The notes beneath the pieces were generated by a model. It saw nothing but the letters and a program-made list of their open reading frames with translations, did not search any database and was not told the DNA's origin. Of a DNA stretch of 64,000 nucleotides, positions 62,099-64,000 are shown piece after piece (within the stretch, counting starts at the first letter, position 1; every line of letters starts with the position of its first letter). The DNA comes from Craspedostauros australis (lineage: Eukaryota; Bacillariophyta; Bacillariophyceae; Mastogloiales; Achnanthaceae), in assembly GCA_026770025.1 (NCBI GenBank), contig JAMXDE010000003.1:3534001-3598000 (forward strand), written 5' to 3'. The position numbers and the translations under genes are program-made.

Positions 62099-63446
62099 AT
62101 GAAGTTCATCAGCATCACCACAGCCGCACTCTTGCTGGCGCAGACCGAAGCGTTTTCGGTCTCCCCGTCGCATCCATCACAGACCAGCGCAGCGGGCACA
62201 TCGGGCGCTGGCCGTGCATTCTCGCCGTCCCCGCTGTTCATGGGACGTGCCGCAGCAGTGCGTGCAGCCACCAAGTCCAAGACCGATGCCAAGAAGGCCA
62301 AGATCAACGCAGTCTACGGGAAGAAGATCATCATGGCCGTCAAGAGCGGCGGATCGCCGGATCCCAACGCCAACCGCGGTCTCGCCGATGTCATCAAGCA
62401 GGCCAAGGCCAACAACGTGCCCGTGGATGTGAGTGGGTGCTGTGCCCTGCTGTGTTGAAATACAATGTGATACAATGCAATGCAACGCAATGCAATGCAA
62501 CGTGGCTTGATGTACCTGCATTCTCGCGCTCACAAATCATTGCCTCCATTGCAAATCATCCATCCAATGCAACAACAAACAATTCCGCTCGTGTGTGCGG
62601 TTGTGTTGCGTTCGCTGCGCCGCCGCCAACACCCTTGACACTGCACCTGCAGAACATCAACCGAGCCATCAAGCGCGCCTCCGAAGCAACGGCCGGAGAT
62701 TTCAGTGAGTCCACATTCGAGGCATACGGCTTCGGCGGAGCTTCGATGGTCATCAACGTGCTGTCGGACAACGCCAACCGTGCTTCCGCCGACGTCAAGT
62801 CCACCGTCAACAAGCGCAGCGGCAAGATTGCGGAGCAGGGATCCGTCCTCTTCATGTACGATCGTAAGGGCAAGGTGGAGGTCGCCGCGCCTGAGATTGA
62901 CGAAGAGGCGTTGCTGGAATTGGCCATCGAGGCTGACATTGAAGACTTTGCAATCGTTGAGGTGCGTCACATTGCGTTGCGTTGGGTTGGGCTGTGTGCT
63001 AAAGTTGGATGACGGTGACTGTGCACCGATATCATTGTGCACGTGTATGCGCATGTGTATGTGCATGCGGTTCGTCTTCATCATTGCGTGGTGCGGAATA
63101 GCTGCATACTCGTACATACCCACCCGTTTGTCTCACATGCTCATGGATCATGGACATTGATTGCCTTTGGCTGCGTGCGATATGACATGCTTCATTTTGC
63201 GGGGGAATGGCATTGCAGGGTGACGAGGAGGGTACATCGATCGTGTACATAGAACCAAAGGACACCGCAATCATGTTCGATGTGCTTAAGGGCATGGGCT
63301 TCGAGGACGCAAAGCTGTCCCTCTCCTGGGTCACCAAGGCCCCAGTGGAATGCACGGACGAGGACTTCGACAAGAACATGGAGATCATCGATGCCCTGGA
63401 GGAGCTCGACGATGTGGACAGCGTGGAGCACAACATGTCAAATTAA
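62099..63446 (+). CDS. Plastid-targeted YebC/PmpR-family protein (3 exons)
   Basis: Exons 62099-62428, 62653-62961 and 63219-63446, all phase 0, 288 residues. The signal peptide MKFISITTAALLLAQTEA is followed by FSVSPS, a heterokont plastid presequence. The mature part follows the YebC/TACO1 pattern: an N-terminal segment (MGRAAAVRAATKSKTDAKKA), then GGSPDPNANRGLADVIKQAKANNVP, NINRAIKRAS, then YGFGGASMVINVLSDN, NRASADVKSTVNKRSGKIAEQGSV and the final domain. Bacterial members are transcription regulators or ribosome-associated factors that help translation of proline stretches, and mitochondrial TACO1 aids organelle translation. A role in plastid gene expression is inferred. Confidence 0.9.
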
Positions 63447-64000
63447 ATGGACATGGCATCCTTGTGTCATGAACTGGAGTTTGAAGCAATTGGAAGTGTC
63501 TGGCGTGAAATGTAAACAATGCGCGGCGCTGCTTCTTCCGCGTGAGTGTTATCCTTCTGTACCGTCAAGGCAGAGCGCGAGAGAGATCGTTCAAAGGTCG
63601 AAGGCGAGAGAATAGCAAACCAAGAGGCAGCGCTGGAGACTATGCGAGGGCAAAGTGCAAGAGCAGAAAGTGGGATGGAATGACTGACTGAAACGCAGGC
63701 TGGAGAGTTTGGTATAGCCACCCATCGCTTCATCGATCGGTGGAGTGATGAATGGATTGGCTGATTGAAGAGGTGGTTGTGAGATTAAAGCACGACGCCC
63801 AACAGGAACAAGTGCCGACTTAGCAATCGTCCTTGATCTTTCTTCTATCCCAACCGCGACGCGCACAAGTATGGCCCCTGCACTCCTCTCTCTCTCTCTC
63901 TAGCTTGAGAGTGCTAGAACTCGAGACCATTTCGGAACTGACATAGTTGCGCCACACGATGTTGATGGCTTGGGTATCTTTGTCGCACGCATGACGAACG
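63447..64000. other. Downstream region of YebC gene
   Basis: About 550 bases with 3' UTR and a CT run at 63886-63902. No further gene is supported before the window ends. Confidence 0.5.

Overview
The window reads as nuclear DNA of a photosynthetic stramenopile (ochrophyte, most diatom-like). Genes are eukaryotic, with GT-AG introns of about 100 to 580 bases (donors GTAAG or GTGAG, acceptors mostly CAG), mixed strands and no operons. Several proteins begin with a signal peptide followed by an Ala-Phe type junction, the hallmark of plastid import across four membranes in heterokont algae. The first gene carries the Pro-Thr-Ser-x repeats typical of stramenopile secreted proteins, and the Copia element has the DSHAD protease motif. 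The species cannot be named from this sequence. I saw no tRNA, rRNA, CRISPR or bacterial features.

Layout: 1-12002 holds a secreted von Willebrand A/PT-repeat protein (5' end outside the window), MRE11 in two exons, and a large protein with about six SH3-like modules. 12807-15945 holds two convergent paralogues of a small plastid-targeted coiled-coil protein. 17051-20000 holds a small putative membrane protein and a Cys-rich type I membrane protein. 20322-25898 is a Dicer-like protein (PAZ-like region, one canonical and one degenerate RNase III domain). 26150-32566 is a complete Copia retrotransposon with identical LTRs, 252 bases upstream of the Dicer-like start codon. 32899-41634 holds a His-rich metal/permease protein, a PIG-X/PBN1-like GPI mannosyltransferase subunit, the kinetochore protein NDC80 and a membrane-anchored PI-PLC X-domain protein.

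43057-48995 holds a nuclear-looking protein with a duplicated unknown domain and a Ser-rich disordered protein. 48996-53341 is gene-poor. 53342-59337 holds a membrane-anchored glyoxalase-II-like metallohydrolase, an inositol-monophosphatase-family enzyme and a secretory/plastid protein with a long acidic stretch. 59880-61915 is a small LTR retroelement with one gag-like ORF and no polymerase. It has 272-bp identical LTRs, a 5-bp target duplication, a polypurine tract and a primer site. It lies 183 bases upstream of a plastid-targeted YebC-family gene (62099-63446).

Most of the genes are unrelated housekeeping or lineage genes. The main novelty lies in the two young LTR elements. They share the eight bases immediately after the 5' LTR, both sit close upstream of a gene, and one has LTRs carrying an apparent exon whose splice would run in frame into the YebC gene. 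The Dicer-like protein next to the Copia element is the other unusual item.
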